Source of the DNA: Albifimbria verrucaria
Taxonomy: Eukaryota; Ascomycota; Sordariomycetes; Hypocreales; Stachybotryaceae
Reading direction: 5' to 3'
NCBI GenBank assembly: GCA_020081605.1
Contig: JAHREC010000013.1
Span: 4,712,001 to 4,776,000 of the forward strand
Length of the DNA stretch: 64,000 nt
Part shown: positions 33,144 to 45,108 of the stretch, piece after piece
How the letters are laid out: each line of letters starts with the position of its first letter
Numbering within the stretch: position 1 is the stretch's first letter
Notes under the pieces: generated by a model
Told to the model about the DNA's origin: nothing
Database searches by the model: none
Seen by the model: the letters and a program-made list of their open reading frames with translations, nothing else
Program-made: the position numbers and the translations under genes

Positions 33144-34788
33144 ATGGCCCGAGCTGACCGGAACGGCATGGACCACGTCGAGTTCCCTGAGCAGGACATC
33201 ACCAAGGTGCCGCATATCCTCCCTCACGAGCGCGTGTTCCCTATTCAGATTGGCGGCGACCTGTTCAAGCTGTCGGGCGCCTCCATTTCGTCGGACGGTG
33301 AGTTATTTCGGAGCCCGCGCCAGTCGCTCTCCTCTCCCTCTCCCTCTTCCTCCTCCCTCGTAGGATGTCGCAGCTGATCAGGACGTATGCGCCTCCGTCA
33401 GCCCCTCCTACTTTTCACAATACTTCTACTGTCAACTCAGGGCAGCCGCCGAAATGGCGACGACAATAACCCGCCTGTAAAGACGCTGTACATCGACCGC
33501 GATCCCATCACCTTTCGAGACATTGCCTTGCACTTGCAGGGTTACCATATCCAACCGCGCGACGGCACGCATTTCGTGCGCCTCTTTGCCGACGCGCAAT
33601 TCTACAGCTGTAAGTAAAGGAAATGAAGCACGGACTCTTTGTTCCTCGGTTCCCTTTCTGAACGGCCATGAACTGACAGCCCCTCCCTCCGATAGTACCG
33701 AAGCTCATATCCCAACTATACGACGAGAGCATATTCATCTCCATAGGCCACCGCGAGTTTCAGATCCCCGCAGCATCTTCAACGACCCGGGTAACACGCC
33801 CAACTATTTCTCCCTCGGTTTCGCCGTCTTCTTCTCCAACCCAGAGGACCTGTTCCCAGGTCTCGAGCGCGAAGGCCTCATCCGCCCACCCTCCATTCTC
33901 CCACCCTCAGTACCAAACCGCAGCGCAGAGGTTTTCGCCGAGCTGCTCCAACTCCTCAAGGGCTACCCGGTCAACATTCGCAACGAGACGCACCGCCAGG
34001 AACTCCTGCGCGATGCGCGTTACTTCCACTTCAAGGGTCTTGAGCAACGTCTCATCCCCATTCAATCTCATATAACCAGCTACGACGGCGCGACGAGATC
34101 ATCATTCGACTAGAGAATGTGCAAAAAGCGGTATTAGTGTTGCCCAAGGCATCACTCAGGTCAGAGAGGATGACCCGCTCGCCGGCTGGGTCAACTATGC
34201 GCGACCCTATGTCGACGAGCGACCAGCCGAGCTCGTTCTAGAAATCGGCGGCGAGGATACCAAGATACATTTCGTTGGGCCCAACCCGCGCGCCGAGTTC
34301 TTCCGCGACACAAAGCTCGTGTCGCGCGGCTCTTCGAAGTTATTGCGACCAAGCTCAATTTGCCCCCGACGACACAGCCACTGGGCCTGCTGATGGCCTC
34401 CGGCGGTGCCGGCTCACAGCCCGCCACACCAGGGAACACGCCGCTAAGCGAAGATCTGGTCCGCGTGTTGATCGAGCCCGAGACAGCCATCGTTCTCGAC
34501 GGTAAAGAGCACGGCGAGGCCGGTGACCTGTCCACCGCAGCCTACTACACGCTCGACTCGCCGGCAAGCAGCAGTGCCGCCAGCGTCATCATGTCCAACC
34601 CACGCAAGCGAAGGCGAGCTGACACCAACACACCCGAGGAGTGGATCGTCCGCACCGGGCAGTGGCGACTGCGTATACAGGGCTCCAAGAGCGGTAAAAG
34701 CGCCGTTGAGTGCGTCCTCGTGGCAGTCAAACTGGACGCCGTCAGCTCAGAGCTAGGCAGGAATGCGGCAAGGTCGTTTCTGCTTTAG
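33144..34788 (+). CDS. Fungal BTB/POZ (T1-like) domain protein
   Basis: Predicted protein-interaction adaptor of unknown role, conserved in filamentous ascomycetes. MARADRNGMDHVEFPEQDI precedes a first BTB-like unit: RVFPIQIGGDLFKLSGASI, APSYFSQYFYCQLR, TLYIDRDPITFRDIALHLQ, DGTHFVRLFADAQFYS. A second, similar unit follows: ISIGHREFQIP, NYFSLGFAVFFSNPEDLFPG, FAELLQLLKGYPVNIRNETH and ELLRDARYFHFKGLEQRLIP. The C-terminal half contains GWVNYARPYVDERPAELVLE, an NLS-like NPRKRRR and WRLRIQGSKSGKSAVECVLV. Introns 33298-33401 and 33610-33695. Six frame breaks (C runs 33402-33405, 33766-33769, 34056-34059; A runs 33452-33454 and 34123-34127; near 34327). MDHVEF at 33168 is an alternative start. About 485 residues. 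Confidence 0.78.
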
Positions 34789-35455
34789 ATAGTCCGTGGG
34801 GGTACAACTAACAACAAATACACAACTGCGTAACGGGAATCAAATCCCGTGCTTACTAGATTTACAGCTCGGAAGTATACAGCTGCGGCTGTGGGATACG
34901 GCAATGTAGTTATACGTCGGTGATGCCATGGTCCGGCACTGTTTTAAATATCACGGGGATATATCTCTATATACCTGCTCTCGGGAAACGGGTGGTGGTT
35001 ATTTTTCACGCAAACACGGCAGTATCTAGGGGAGAATATGAACAGGGCATAAGTAGACTACATTTCTCTGTAGCGTTGAGCTGGGAAAGATCACAACATG
35101 GTGGTATTATACAAAATGCAGTCTGGTCAAAGGACGGTTCCAACGCCTCGTTTTTCCACCTGAGCTCCGGACATGACAGTAAAAGAAAACCCTGAAAAAG
35201 AAAAAGAAGAAAAAGACGGGAGAACAAGGACAAGGCTGGCCCAACTGAAAATCAACCTGGGGCATCTCCAACCGGAGACCGTGAATGCTCACGTCATGCT
35301 GTCCCCGACAGCCCCAAGCTTTACTTCCCCGACAAAGGACACACGGCGACGGCGTATTCGTGTCCTGTATCATCTCTTTCCATTACGGCATGCATCATTC
35401 TCGTCGCATCATTGTTGCCCATCATAACCATGCTTTCATATCGGGAGGGCCCATT
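34789..35455. other. Convergent gap: BTB gene to coiled-coil gene
   Basis: 3' regions of both neighbours. A hairpin-like ACGGGA/TCCCGT pair sits near 34832-34849. No gene seen. Confidence 0.55.
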
Positions 35456-37507
35456 TCATGATCGTCGTGGCTTGCCCGAGTTCTTGGTCGTCGGGGCGCT
35501 CATGTGCCTCTTCTCCTTGCCCTCTACCATCTTCTTGTGCGGCGTGGCTGCGCCCTGTGCTGCGCTTCTTGCCCTGCCCCTCCTCTCGCGGATCTTGGCT
35601 AAAGCCTGCTCGCGCGTCATGGTTGGCGTGAGCGCTGGGTCGTTGAGATCAAAGCTGGCGTTGCTGCAATTCGAGGGCGTGCGCAGCTTCTCAGCAAAGG
35701 TTGAGTCGGTACGGTCATTCTCGTCACGGATAGGGACTGTGGTCGTGGTCGTGGTGATAGTGTATGCTGCCGTAGAGGTGTGAGGTCGGGGAGGTTGGAA
35801 AGCCGACTCGCGCACTCCGACGCTTGCCGCCTCATCCTCAGCCGAGTATGTGGGAATGTTGGGAAGGGGGCGGTATGAGCATCACTGTGCGGCGCGTTGA
35901 GTAGTGAGGCAAGGGACATGCGCTCCTGGGCTAGCAAAGCAAAGTCCGGAGGGTCCACGGAGGGAGTTCTGGCGTACATTCGGGAGTTGCGCTCAGCAAC
36001 GTCCAGGAGATCTGCAGACGTAACATTGACATTATCTTGCACTTCAAGAGTTGCGTGTGACTCCTTTTGGGCCTCTAAGACTGCTGCTTCTTGCTCAGAG
36101 ACGGTACGAAAGATGCCCTCTCTGGGGCAGAAGATGGTGCTTCTTCGAGGCTCCTTCTTTGACCTTGGCTGGGTCGGTTCAGTCGAGGGTTCTTCCACCG
36201 ACGGAATTACAATCGCGGCTTCGGGAATCTCCTGTTCGTGGTGTTGAATGGTATCGTCTTCAATCTCGTCCTCATCTTCAACGTCGGTGGTAGTCTTGGA
36301 TTCAATGGCCAACTCAACGTCAGTATCCATAGGATCTGATGTATCGGTGGTGGTCTTGGATTCAGCGCCCGAGTCCAAGTCCGTATCCATAGGGTCTAAG
36401 GCGTCCGCACTATCGGTGATCTTCTCCACGGCAGGGGCTGCGCCTGTTCATGCTGCAGCGGCTCCGTGCTGCTCTTCGATCTCGATTTAGAGCATGCGCA
36501 GCAGTGCATTTCGCATTCTGCTTGCAAAAACTCAATCATCTCCTCGGCACGATCGGCTCTTTGCTTTTCCCAGCGAACTTGCAGAGTGAGGTCCTCGATC
36601 TCAAGCTCACTTGCTTCGGAGGAAAGGATCTCCATTGTCGATAATGAGACTCGCGGCTCCTTGCCTTGTCTCACCTTGAGCTTCTTGGGCGACGCAAACT
36701 CATCGTCTGGGCTGGCATTAGGCGGTAGAGGTATGCGCCCTCAGCAGCAATGCGGGCAACCTCCTCGTTCTTCGCGGCCGTCTTAAAGGCGTCACGCTCT
36801 TGCTCTACCAGCTTGATGCGCTCGAGGGCCTGTTCAAGCTGCTCTTGCACTCCTACGATCTGGTAGCGGGCTGTGAAGGCTTCCTGCTCCCTAGCTCGGC
36901 TCCTTTCTTTCTCACGCTCGAGATCCTCCTCCATTTGCTTGACTGTGCCACGCGCCGACTTGAGTTCCTCTTGTAGTTTCACAGTTGAAGATTGGGTTTT
37001 GAACGTTTCTTTCCGTGCTCGTCGAATCTCCTTCTCCCATAGGGCCTGGGTGTGAGCATGCGTTTCTTTGGCGCGCCCATACTGCTCCTGCGAGGTATTA
37101 GTTGTTTGTCATCCAATTAGTGACAAAAGCTGATTGGGATCATCGAAGCGTACCATGACCGTTTCCAAACGCTCGCCAACTCTCCGCTCTCGCTCCCTCC
37201 CTTCCTCGATGGCTTTTCGTAAACTTTTCGCTTCCTCTTTGTACCGCCGCAGCTCCGCCTCGGCCTCCTCGCGGCCAAGCATCGCCCGCTTCAGGGCTGC
37301 ATCAGCCGTCTTACGCTCCAGCTGCTTCGACTGCATGGCGACGCTGAGGTTGTTGAACTGGCTGATCTTGTCATGAACGGAGCTGTCCCGTGTCTCGTTG
37401 CGGAGGGTGCTGATGATGGAGTCTCGTTGTTGGTTCACCCGCTCTGGGGTTATCGCTTGTAAAGGCCCGCCGGCGGGCGTGCCGGGCAAGCTTGAGTCTG
37501 CTTCCAT
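35456..37507 (-). CDS. Uncharacterised fungal coiled-coil protein with acidic tandem repeat
   Basis: I do not recognise a named family. The start ATG at 37507 gives MEADSSLPGTPAGGPLQAI with TPERVNQQRDSIISTLR, then about 300 residues of heptad-like Glu/Lys/Arg/Leu-rich coiled coil (QLERKTADAALKRAMLGREE, QEELKSARGTVKQMEEDLE, EEMIEFLQAECEMHCCACSK). The middle holds two copies of DPMDTD each followed by a SKTTTD unit. The C-terminal part is Ser/Thr/Pro-rich with TREQALAKIRERRGRARS and ends KNSGKPRRS. One intron, 37088-37153. Frame breaks near 36725, at the G run 36434-36437 and the G run 35866-35870; the last restores NIPTYSAEDEAASVGVRES. About 662 residues. Structural, spindle-pole or chromatin roles are possible but not shown. 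Confidence 0.7.
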
Positions 37508-38014
37508 GTGGGCAGATGTTGTGGTCCAGTATGTAGTAGTTGGTCTATATCGAATGATTTATGCAGCGGTGAATTTTCTTCTTCGTGGGTGAGTGCTATC
37601 CAGGTGTCTTGGGGCGCGACGTTGGATAGATTGCATTGCTTGCATGTATTTTGGGGTGTCACAGTGGTTGGTGGACTGTTTACCAGGCTGCCTCCAGCAA
37701 AAGGGCGTGTACCTTTTGATGGTTGCCCCAGCGACCTCGACGTCATGTGCAGTCCCCACAGTTTGCCATTTCGGTACTTCTACCCTTGGCGTGATTCTAG
37801 AGCAATCTCTCTTATCCATTGGCTCTAAGCTGATCAATTCCACCCTCGGCGTGTTAACAGTGAGGGGTCTTCAAGCCTGTCGGAAGGTCCAGTCCCGGAA
37901 ACATTACTTGGCCTTGAGGAATCAAAGCCGTGCAACCTCCTCTTCTTCTTCTAATCCTCCGCAGTCTTTCAATATCCCCGCTTCACAACTTGATCTGGGA
38001 GATTGACCGGCTTC
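37508..38014. promoter_or_regulatory. Divergent promoter region, coiled-coil gene and MAPR gene
   Basis: Half-kilobase head-to-head gap. Pyrimidine-rich leader just before 38015. No gene seen. Confidence 0.5.
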
Positions 38015-38839
38015 ATGGCAGACTCGGAAATTCGCCAGCGCAAGCCTCAGGCTGCGGAAGAGCCTGAGGAGAAGCCCGTCTCCAAAGCCCGCCCAGAAGC
38101 AGATGACGAGGAGAGGAGCTCGCTATGGGTGGACGGCCTACGGGTGGTAACATTCCTTATACTAGCTTCATGGGTCCTCAGCTATCTTGTTACCGGCGGC
38201 GAGAGCGGCTTCTGGGAATGAGGCATAAGCCCAAGTTCCTACAGGTCGATTGGTGGAAAGCTCAATTGGTATGTGCTCATTCTTTAGGAATGGAGATGTG
38301 CAAGGGTCCAGGGCAGCCCGCAGGCTAACATACGAACAGAGTGGTCCTATCTACTTGACTCCCGAGGAGCTGGCAGCATACGACGGAACCGATGAGTCCA
38401 AGCCTGTCTACCTGGCCATCAACGGCACAATCTACGACGTCTCCAACGGCCGACACATCTACGGCCCTGGTGGCTCGTACAGCTTCTTCTCTGGCTGTGA
38501 TGCCGCCCGCGCATATGTGACTGGCTGCTTCGCCGACGACCGCACCCCGACATGCGCGGCGTCGAAGAGATGTTCCTCCCGCTCGACGACCCAGAGACGG
38601 ACGCGCACTGGACCCCGGAGCAACTGGCAGAGCTGCGAGTGCAAGAGCTCGAGCAGGCAATGGCAAAGGTCCATTCGGGGCTCAAGCACTGGGTGGATTT
38701 CTTTGCCAACAGTAAAAAGTATCACAAGGTTGGATACGTGAAGCGCGAGAAGGACTGGTTGGAGAAGCTGCCAAAGAGGGAGCTGTGCGCGTCAGCTCAA
38801 AAGTCTCGCCCCAAGAAGAGGAAGATTCCCAAGAATTAG
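38015..38839 (+). CDS. Membrane-anchored cytochrome b5-like (MAPR family) heme/steroid-binding protein
   Basis: Single-pass membrane protein of the progesterone-receptor membrane component type; relatives such as Dap1 bind heme and support cytochrome P450 steps in ergosterol synthesis. MADSEIRQRKPQ and an acidic head precede a membrane segment in LRVVTFLILASWVLSYLVTG. The heme-binding fold has IYLTPEELAAYDGTDESKP, VYLAINGTIYDVSNGRHIYG and PGGSYSFFSGCDAARAYVTG. The C-terminus is helical (HWTPEQLAELRVQELEQAM) and ends in a basic SRPKKRKIPKN. Intron 38269-38339. Frame breaks at the G run 38214-38216 and the C run 38545-38548. About 252 residues. Confidence 0.82.
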
Positions 38840-39126
38840 AGGATGCAGGGCATTCACGACAAGGGAAGTAGAAAATGACACTTCAGTCAGTCAATTATAT
38901 GCTGCCGAGTCTATGTAACGCCTCCTGTGGCATGCTCATTAGTGCACCAGGAGCCCGTCTTATTCCCATCCCTAACCGTGCCCACGAGCGAGGTTTCAAA
39001 CGCAAGCTCAAAAATGCCCATACGAAACTATTGGTATGAATACAAAAGAAAATGTTATTAGTTTAACCATTTCCTCCTCTCTAGGTTCGACCATCTCTTG
39101 ATAGCTAGATCCACATCTTCCCGTGC

Positions 39127-39985
39127 TTACAGTAGCAGGAAGGAAGCACCAAGGGCCAGCAGAAGAGAGCTGACACCAGCAGCCGCACGTCCGGCGGCGC
39201 CAGTCGGGGGCTGGTGGTAGCAGGGTTGGAACCATCGGAAGGAGAGCCGCTGCCGCTGCCGCTGCCGCTTCCGGTGCCATCGTTGCCAGTGCCACTGCCG
39301 GGGTGGTGGGAGTAGAGCCGGTATCACCGCCGGGAGTAGAGCCGCTGCCGCCTCCGGGAGCTGAGCCGCTGCCACCGCCGGGAGCAGCACCGCCAGGAGC
39401 AGGGGCGTTGCCGGCGAGACCCTTGTAGTTGTCCAGAGAGCGAGTGGAGTTGGCGCCAGTGCTAGGAAGTAAAGGTCAGTCTCAGGTTATTGGATAGCGC
39501 GAGGGAAGAGCTTACTTCTCGTTGATGACCATGACCATGCCGCTCTGGCAGTGGTTACCCTTGGCACAGTAGAGCCACAAGGGCTTGTTGTCCTTGACCA
39601 TGACGGTGAAGACAGGGGCCGAGCCAGCGCCGGCACTGGCAGCAACGGGCTGGAACCCGGAGTCAATGCCCTTGACACTGCTGTTGGAGGCGCCGGCGGC
39701 GAGAGGAATACAGGGGTTGTCAAAGGATGACTGAGTGACGGTGTGGTTGCCGGCCCAGAACTGGAACTGGACCATGGTGCCAGGCTTGGCGGTGATCTTC
39801 TCGGGCCAGTACTTGAGGCCGGTCTCGTTGGTCAGGGGTTCTTGCCAACGGCGACAACCTGGACATCAACCACTGGGGAGCAGTTAGCGACAATGCATCT
39901 CAACGGTATGGGTGGGGAGATTCGTACTTTGAGCGACGCTCAGCGTGCTCATCAGAGCGGTAACAGCCAGAGATGTGAAGTGCAT
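39127..39985 (-). CDS. GPI-anchored extracellular cupredoxin-domain protein
   Basis: Secreted blue-copper-like protein attached to the membrane or wall; function in this fungal group is mostly unknown. Signal peptide MHFTSLAVTALMSTLSVAQ at 39985. The cupredoxin domain has FQFWAGNHTVTQSSFDNPC and PLWLYCAKGNHCQSGMVMV, whose His, Cys, His and Met are arranged as a type 1 copper site. A Gly/Ser/Pro repeat linker (APGGGSGS, TPGGDTGS) leads to a GPI tail ending GVSSLLLALGASFLLL. Introns 39873-39927 and 39482-39517 or near by (donor GTAAGC after NE, acceptor CTAG). Frame breaks at G runs 39835-39838, 39300-39303 and 39206-39210; the last two hide the GPI tail unless restored. Confidence 0.85.
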
Positions 39986-42624
39986 TATGACGGTGTTTTT
40001 GTTTCTTTTTGTTGTAGTGGGCGTGGGTGGTGTTGTAGTTGTAGTAGTAGATGGGTCGACTAGGCCACAGGCTCTTAGACGGCGATTAAAGCGAAAGATG
40101 GGAAGGAGTTTATTCGTAAAAGCGACTCGCGCTGGCAAAGGGCTAGCCTCTGGAAGAATATTACAGAAAAAGAAGAAAGAAACCAAGGAGGTAAGGAGAC
40201 TTGTCGTTGATGACGGTGGTGATGCAGAGAGGAGAGAGACCAAACAGAGGATGGGGAGGAAACGGCATGAATTTAAGCAGCAGGACGATCTGGGCCGCGG
40301 AGTGTCAGACCAGCCGGAAGTCGTGAGAAGCCGGCTGTGACCCTGTTTGAAGACGAGACGGAAACAGGAGGCGCATCTTTGATACAGACGAGCAGCGACG
40401 ATGCGTGAAACGCGTTTTGGACCAGGCCAAGGCGAGGCGAGGACGGCCGGGTCGTCTTGGGGGCCTGGCCTGGTGTCCGGGGTTGCAGCGGGCGACGACG
40501 GTACGGTCGACACACGGCACAGGTCCATCTCAAACAGGCTGCGGACATGGGTCAGCAGCAACGGGGTGAGGCCCGTGGTCCGTGGTCGGCTAGCGGCTAC
40601 GAACATCAGACACTGGCCACATGAAGGGATGACGACGACGGGGTGCAAAGACGGGTCTCTCTCTCAATTTTTTTTTCTGTCTCTATGCTGTATGCTCTGG
40701 AACGACTGCGTCTTCATTTTCATGTCACTGAATTTACAGAAAATAAAAGAAGCTTGTGCTTGGTCCAAAATCTCCTAGGCAGAGAAGATGGGATTTGGTG
40801 ATAGTGGTGACACAATAGTGGTAGAGGCGCCCTTTACATGGGTATAGCCTCCTCCTCCTCCTCCCCTCTCCCTTCTCCCTCCCCAGGATACCGCCCGGTA
40901 GTTGCACGGTTGAAGATGCGGGAACGAAGAGCGCTTAGCTACACAAAGAATTAAGGTGTGGTGGGCAAGGACATTAGGATTCGTCCGATCTGATGTTCTG
41001 GCGATTTCAGATGTGCAACAAGTCATGGCACCTCTGACGGGAGTGAGACGCGCCCCGAGTTTCACCACCGGCCCCTGGCGCTAGGCCCCGTCTCTCTCGC
41101 GCTGTCTGTTGCTGTGGCTGCCAACGGCACACACCGACCGACCGGCCCTTGGGGCTGGGGCTGGGAGGGCCAGGGTACGAAACGTCACAATCCACGGAAA
41201 AGGGAAAGAAAAATTGATCATGGCAAGGGAAGAAAAAGGATTGCTTCTTCTTCAGAGCTTGGGCCTCGAATTGCAGGCGGTAACACCTTCCTCCTACCGC
41301 TCTCTATCTCTCTGTCTCATCCACGAGCAGCCAAACACGAGGCTCGCTGCAACCCCAGCCTTCACCGTAGCTACCCTGCCTATACTTGGCCAGCGTATAC
41401 CCTGTGCGCCGCACTTCGAGGTACCCTGGCGGTATTCAACCGGCCTACCTTAGAGGAGCTACTATCACACCTACCCTTCAGCCAGCGTATTAGTCGTTGA
41501 TTTTCTTCACCACCATCTTGAAACAGGCCTCCTTCACCCCGTCCATTGTCCTTCCCCAAGGCCAATTGCCAAAACAGGATGCCCTCACGAGATGGTCTTG
41601 GTCTGCCTCACTCAACTGGCCATCCGTTTCAACATGGTCTGTTCTGATGTTCCCCCTCCTTCCTTCCCCGTCTCTGCTTCAGCTTCAACGTCTGTCACCT
41701 GTTTTCCATCTTCGTAAGAGACTCCCAGACAAGTAATACTTCAAGCCAGCCAGCCAGCCAGCCAGGCCGTTGGCTCCCTCCCTTGCCTGTTTGCTGTTCC
41801 ATCTGGCTCCCTTCCACGTGTTGACTAGGTGCAGCCGTGTGTTGATCAGGAGTCTTGTTTGACTGACCCGCAAGCTGCACTTTACTGTTGATCGAGTTGC
41901 TAGAGGCACTGTTGTTTGGTGCCCAGGGTTTTTATGCAGGTACGGTTTTCATTTCGACACTGGTGTTTCTTTTCCATTCTCCTGTTTCTTCTATGTTCTT
42001 TTTACCTTGTTTATCTTATTATTATTATTTCTCTCCTTTTTGGCAATTACAATATTTATGGCTCTTTGGTATGAACCATTTATTGTTCGTTGTAAGTTCG
42101 AGGTGGAATATTGTATTTTCACGTGATGCTGTTTCAGCAACCACTCGACAACTCCCATTGCCAAAGTATCACAGACAGTCATTACTTGCATCACACAATA
42201 TGCAATCTCTAGATATTCCCCAACTAATTAAAAAGAGAGAAAAAAAGGAAAGAAAGAAAAAGCATTTCTGCAATTACCACCTTTCCATTCATTGCTCGCC
42301 CTGAGCTCGCCTCCCACTTCGTTTCACTCGCGTGCTCTCCTACAGCCCACCATACCCTACAGGGCCTACAGGGACCGACCCTCCCTCCCATACAATTCCA
42401 GACATGCCTTACCCTACCTTACCCTACCCGACCTTAGCCAGCTACCTTTGGCAGTGATCCCGGATCTGGCGTCACTGTTGGGTCCCTCCCACCCCAAGCC
42501 CTTCGACGACACCAAACATCTCCTCGCGCAAACAACTGCCCAGCTGCAGGCTCCGAGGTCTCAACGTCAGGCACGTGGACATGGCTAGACCTGCGGCCCG
42601 GCCAATAGCACCACTATTGCCAGG
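39986..42624. promoter_or_regulatory. Long divergent gap, cupredoxin gene and pac1
   Basis: 2.6 kb head-to-head gap. Holds promoter DNA for both genes, CT-rich tracts (40848-40885, 41980-42060), CAGC repeats near 41742-41764 and short ACCCT/CCTTA repeats near 42405-42432. Several open frames of 60-140 codons occur, but none shows a domain, sensible composition or intron structure. Confidence 0.45.
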
Positions 42625-44315
42625 ATGAGTCGCACGCTGCCCAGCCGACAAGCCGAAGAGCTGTGCGTTCATGTCCTTTCTCCCCTTCTCCTCTCCCCCT
42701 CTTCGGATTGTTGACCGCCCGCCCTCGCGATGCGATTCAAACCGTACCGTGGCACGGGTCGAGGGTGGCGTCGCCGTCGTGACAGTCCCAGGACCCAAGG
42801 CTGATGCGCGCGTCACAGGCACAAAGCCATCATAGCATATTTCTCCGCCAACAACCTCCCCAAAGCGCCGCCGCCGTTCGCGAAGAACTGGGCCTCGGCG
42901 AAGATGTCTTCGGCACCGAGACCGCCAAGAAGTACGAGACACTGCTCGAGAAGAAATGGACCAGCATTGTCAGGTTGCAGAAGAAGGCATGTGTGCTCCT
43001 TCTCACCGATGGACATCTCCCCGACCTCTCCCTCTCCCACCCCTCCCACCGCCAAAGCTCGTAACTATCCCCAGGCCGCACAATTTATTCTAACATGCCT
43101 TTCTGCCTCAGATAATGGACCTCGAGACGCGAAACGCGGCACTGCAATCTGAGCTTGACAATGCTACACCGACTTCTCTCTCTAAGCGTAACCAGGACCC
43201 CACATCGTGGCTCCTCGAGCTCCCTCCCGACATACCCTCGAATCTCACCGTGAAACGATCAACTGCGTCGCTTTCCATCCTAAATTCTCCTCTATAGCCT
43301 CTGGTTCCGACGACTGTACCATAAAGGTCTGGGATTGGGAATTGGGCGAATTAGAGCAGACCATTAAAGGCCATACCAGAGCCGTCCTTGACCTCGACTA
43401 CGGCGGACCCAATAGCGCTGTTCTGCTGGCGTCATGCAGCTCAGACCTTACCATTAAGCTGTGGGATCCCGCAGACCAATATAAAAATATTCGGACGCTG
43501 TCCGGCCACGACCACAGCGTCAGCGCCATCCGCTTCATTCCATCAGGTGCTGATGGCACATCTGAAACTTGCTGGTCAGCGCCAGCGGAGATAAGACCCT
43601 GAAGATATGGGATTCTACGACTGGCTACTGTGTGAAGACGATACACGGCCATAGTGGTTGGGTGCGCGATGTCTGCCCCTCCTTCGACGGCCGCTTTTTG
43701 CTATCCACAGCGAGTGATCACACGGCTCGACTGTGGGATATATCCGACCTTTCAATACCCATACTAGAAAGCAAGCTCACCATGATTGGACACGAGAACG
43801 TTGTCAGGTGCTGTGCTTTCGCACCCCAGCGGCATACCAACACCTAGCAGCTATAGCCGGGCTTAAAAAGCCGCCGCCGGCTACTAGCTCTGGCGAGTTC
43901 ATGGCTACAGGCTCCAGAGATAAAATAATAAAACTATGGGATGCACGCGGCATATGCATCAAGACCCTGGTTGGCCATGACAACTGGGTCAGCGCCTTGG
44001 TTTTCCATCCCGGCGGCAAATATCTACTCTCCGTTGCAGACGACAAGACGTTGCGCTGCTGGGACTTGACCCAAGACGGGAAGTGCGTCAAGGTAGTGAG
44101 CGACACGCACAACCACTTCATAACATGCCTACGATGGGCACCTAGCATTATAAAGGACGCGCCAGCAGTCAATGGCGGCGCCTCAAAGCCAGCAGGGGAG
44201 GGCATCGAGGAACACCGAAAAGGCGATGGCGGCTGCGGACACCTCCAATGTACAGATCCGCTGCGTCATCGCCACAGGCAGTGTAGATAAAACATTAAGG
44301 ATATTTGCAAACTAG
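42625..44315 (+). CDS. pac1: Nuclear distribution protein PAC1 (LIS1/NudF orthologue)
   Basis: Dynein regulator that binds the motor and NudE to move nuclei and endosomes along hyphae. The LisH segment reads [20 protein letters not shown], then a short coiled coil ([19 protein letters not shown]) and seven WD40 repeats starting at [16 protein letters not shown], with [63 protein letters not shown] and [14 protein letters not shown]. The last blade ends [15 protein letters not shown] at 44315. Introns: 42663-42818 (GT-AG) and 42987-43111, whose donor appears to be GC (AAG then GCATGT). Frame breaks near 42866, 43226-43228, 43564, 43824-43827 and about 44205. About 470 residues. Confidence 0.94.
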
Positions 44316-44492
44316 ACGGGGCCAGGTGGAAGGAAAAGAAAGGAGGGCACTCGGCGGGGGCAACGAAGGCGTTTGGCATGATTTGATTCCTCTTAGATCG
44401 GAGGGCCATGGGGAATTAGAGGCATATCAAGTCTGCATTGAGGAAGCGTTGGACGTTCTTTTCTTTTTCCATTTCTATTACATGCAAAACGG

Positions 44493-44509
44493 TTTTTTTT
44501 TTTTTTTTT
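44493..44509 (+). repeat. T17 homopolymer
   Basis: Seventeen T in the 3' region of pac1. Worth noting because long A/T runs survive in this sequence, whereas C/G runs appear shortened. Confidence 0.9.
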
Positions 44510-44595
44510 CATTCGGTCCTGTCCATGATCGTGTCTGGCCCGCGTACGTGTAAAGGGTATCAAACGTGGCCCATGTCGTAAATCAAGTGACGAGC

Positions 44596-45108
44596 TCAAA
44601 GGTCCAGGAGAAGCTGCGGCGCGATCTTCTCCAAGTCCTCAACCTGTCCAAGTAGAGATCAAGTCAGCCCTTATTGTCCAAATCACGGTAAACCCCAAGA
44701 TAGAAGGCTACCAAAGGGTGTGTATGAAAGACATGCTCTCCTCACCTCTAGAAACCCGCCCTTCCTCTCCACTGCTGCTCGCGCGATGGCCTCTCGGATG
44801 AAGACATCCACGTACTTTCCCACCGCGGCGTTGCCGTCTCGGGATATTCTCGTCGCGTCCTTGGTGAAGAACTCGTGCAGCACCCGCGTCAGAAGGTCTC
44901 TTGGGATTGACTTTTCCGGCTGCTCCTCAGCCTCTCCTGCCACAGTGGCCGAGGTACGACGGCGGTCGTCATCATTGGCTTCGGCCTGATCGTCTGAAGA
45001 CTGGAATGGATCGCTCGAGTCCTCACCATGGGCACCAGCGGGCTGCTTGCCCTTGTTGGCCGGACGTTGGCCACGGCTGTTGCGGGACGTAGCTTGCTTG
45101 GGTGGCAT
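44596..45108 (-). CDS. mhf2: CENP-X / MHF2 histone-fold protein
   Basis: Histone-fold partner of CENP-S/MHF1. The pair acts at the inner kinetochore and with the FANCM-type helicase in fork repair. MPPKQATSRNSRGQRPANKG at 45108 opens a disordered, acidic head. The conserved fold is IPRDLLTRVLHEFFTKDA, RISRDGNAAVGKYVDVFIRE, AIARAAVERKGG, joined by splicing to VEDLEKIAPQLLLDL. Intron 44644-44745, with exon 2 coding only the last 15 residues. The 45108 ATG is used because no upstream ATG is in frame (only a TTG). About 137 residues; no frame break. Confidence 0.88.

Noticed and set aside
34832..34850. Hairpin resembling a tRNA T-arm
   Set aside because: Stem pairs, but the loop and surrounding sequence do not fit a tRNA cloverleaf.
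41888..42304. 138-codon plus-strand frame with hydrophobic segments
   Set aside because: Phe/Leu/Tyr-rich because of a T-rich tract; ends in a Lys run from A-rich DNA; no conserved motif.
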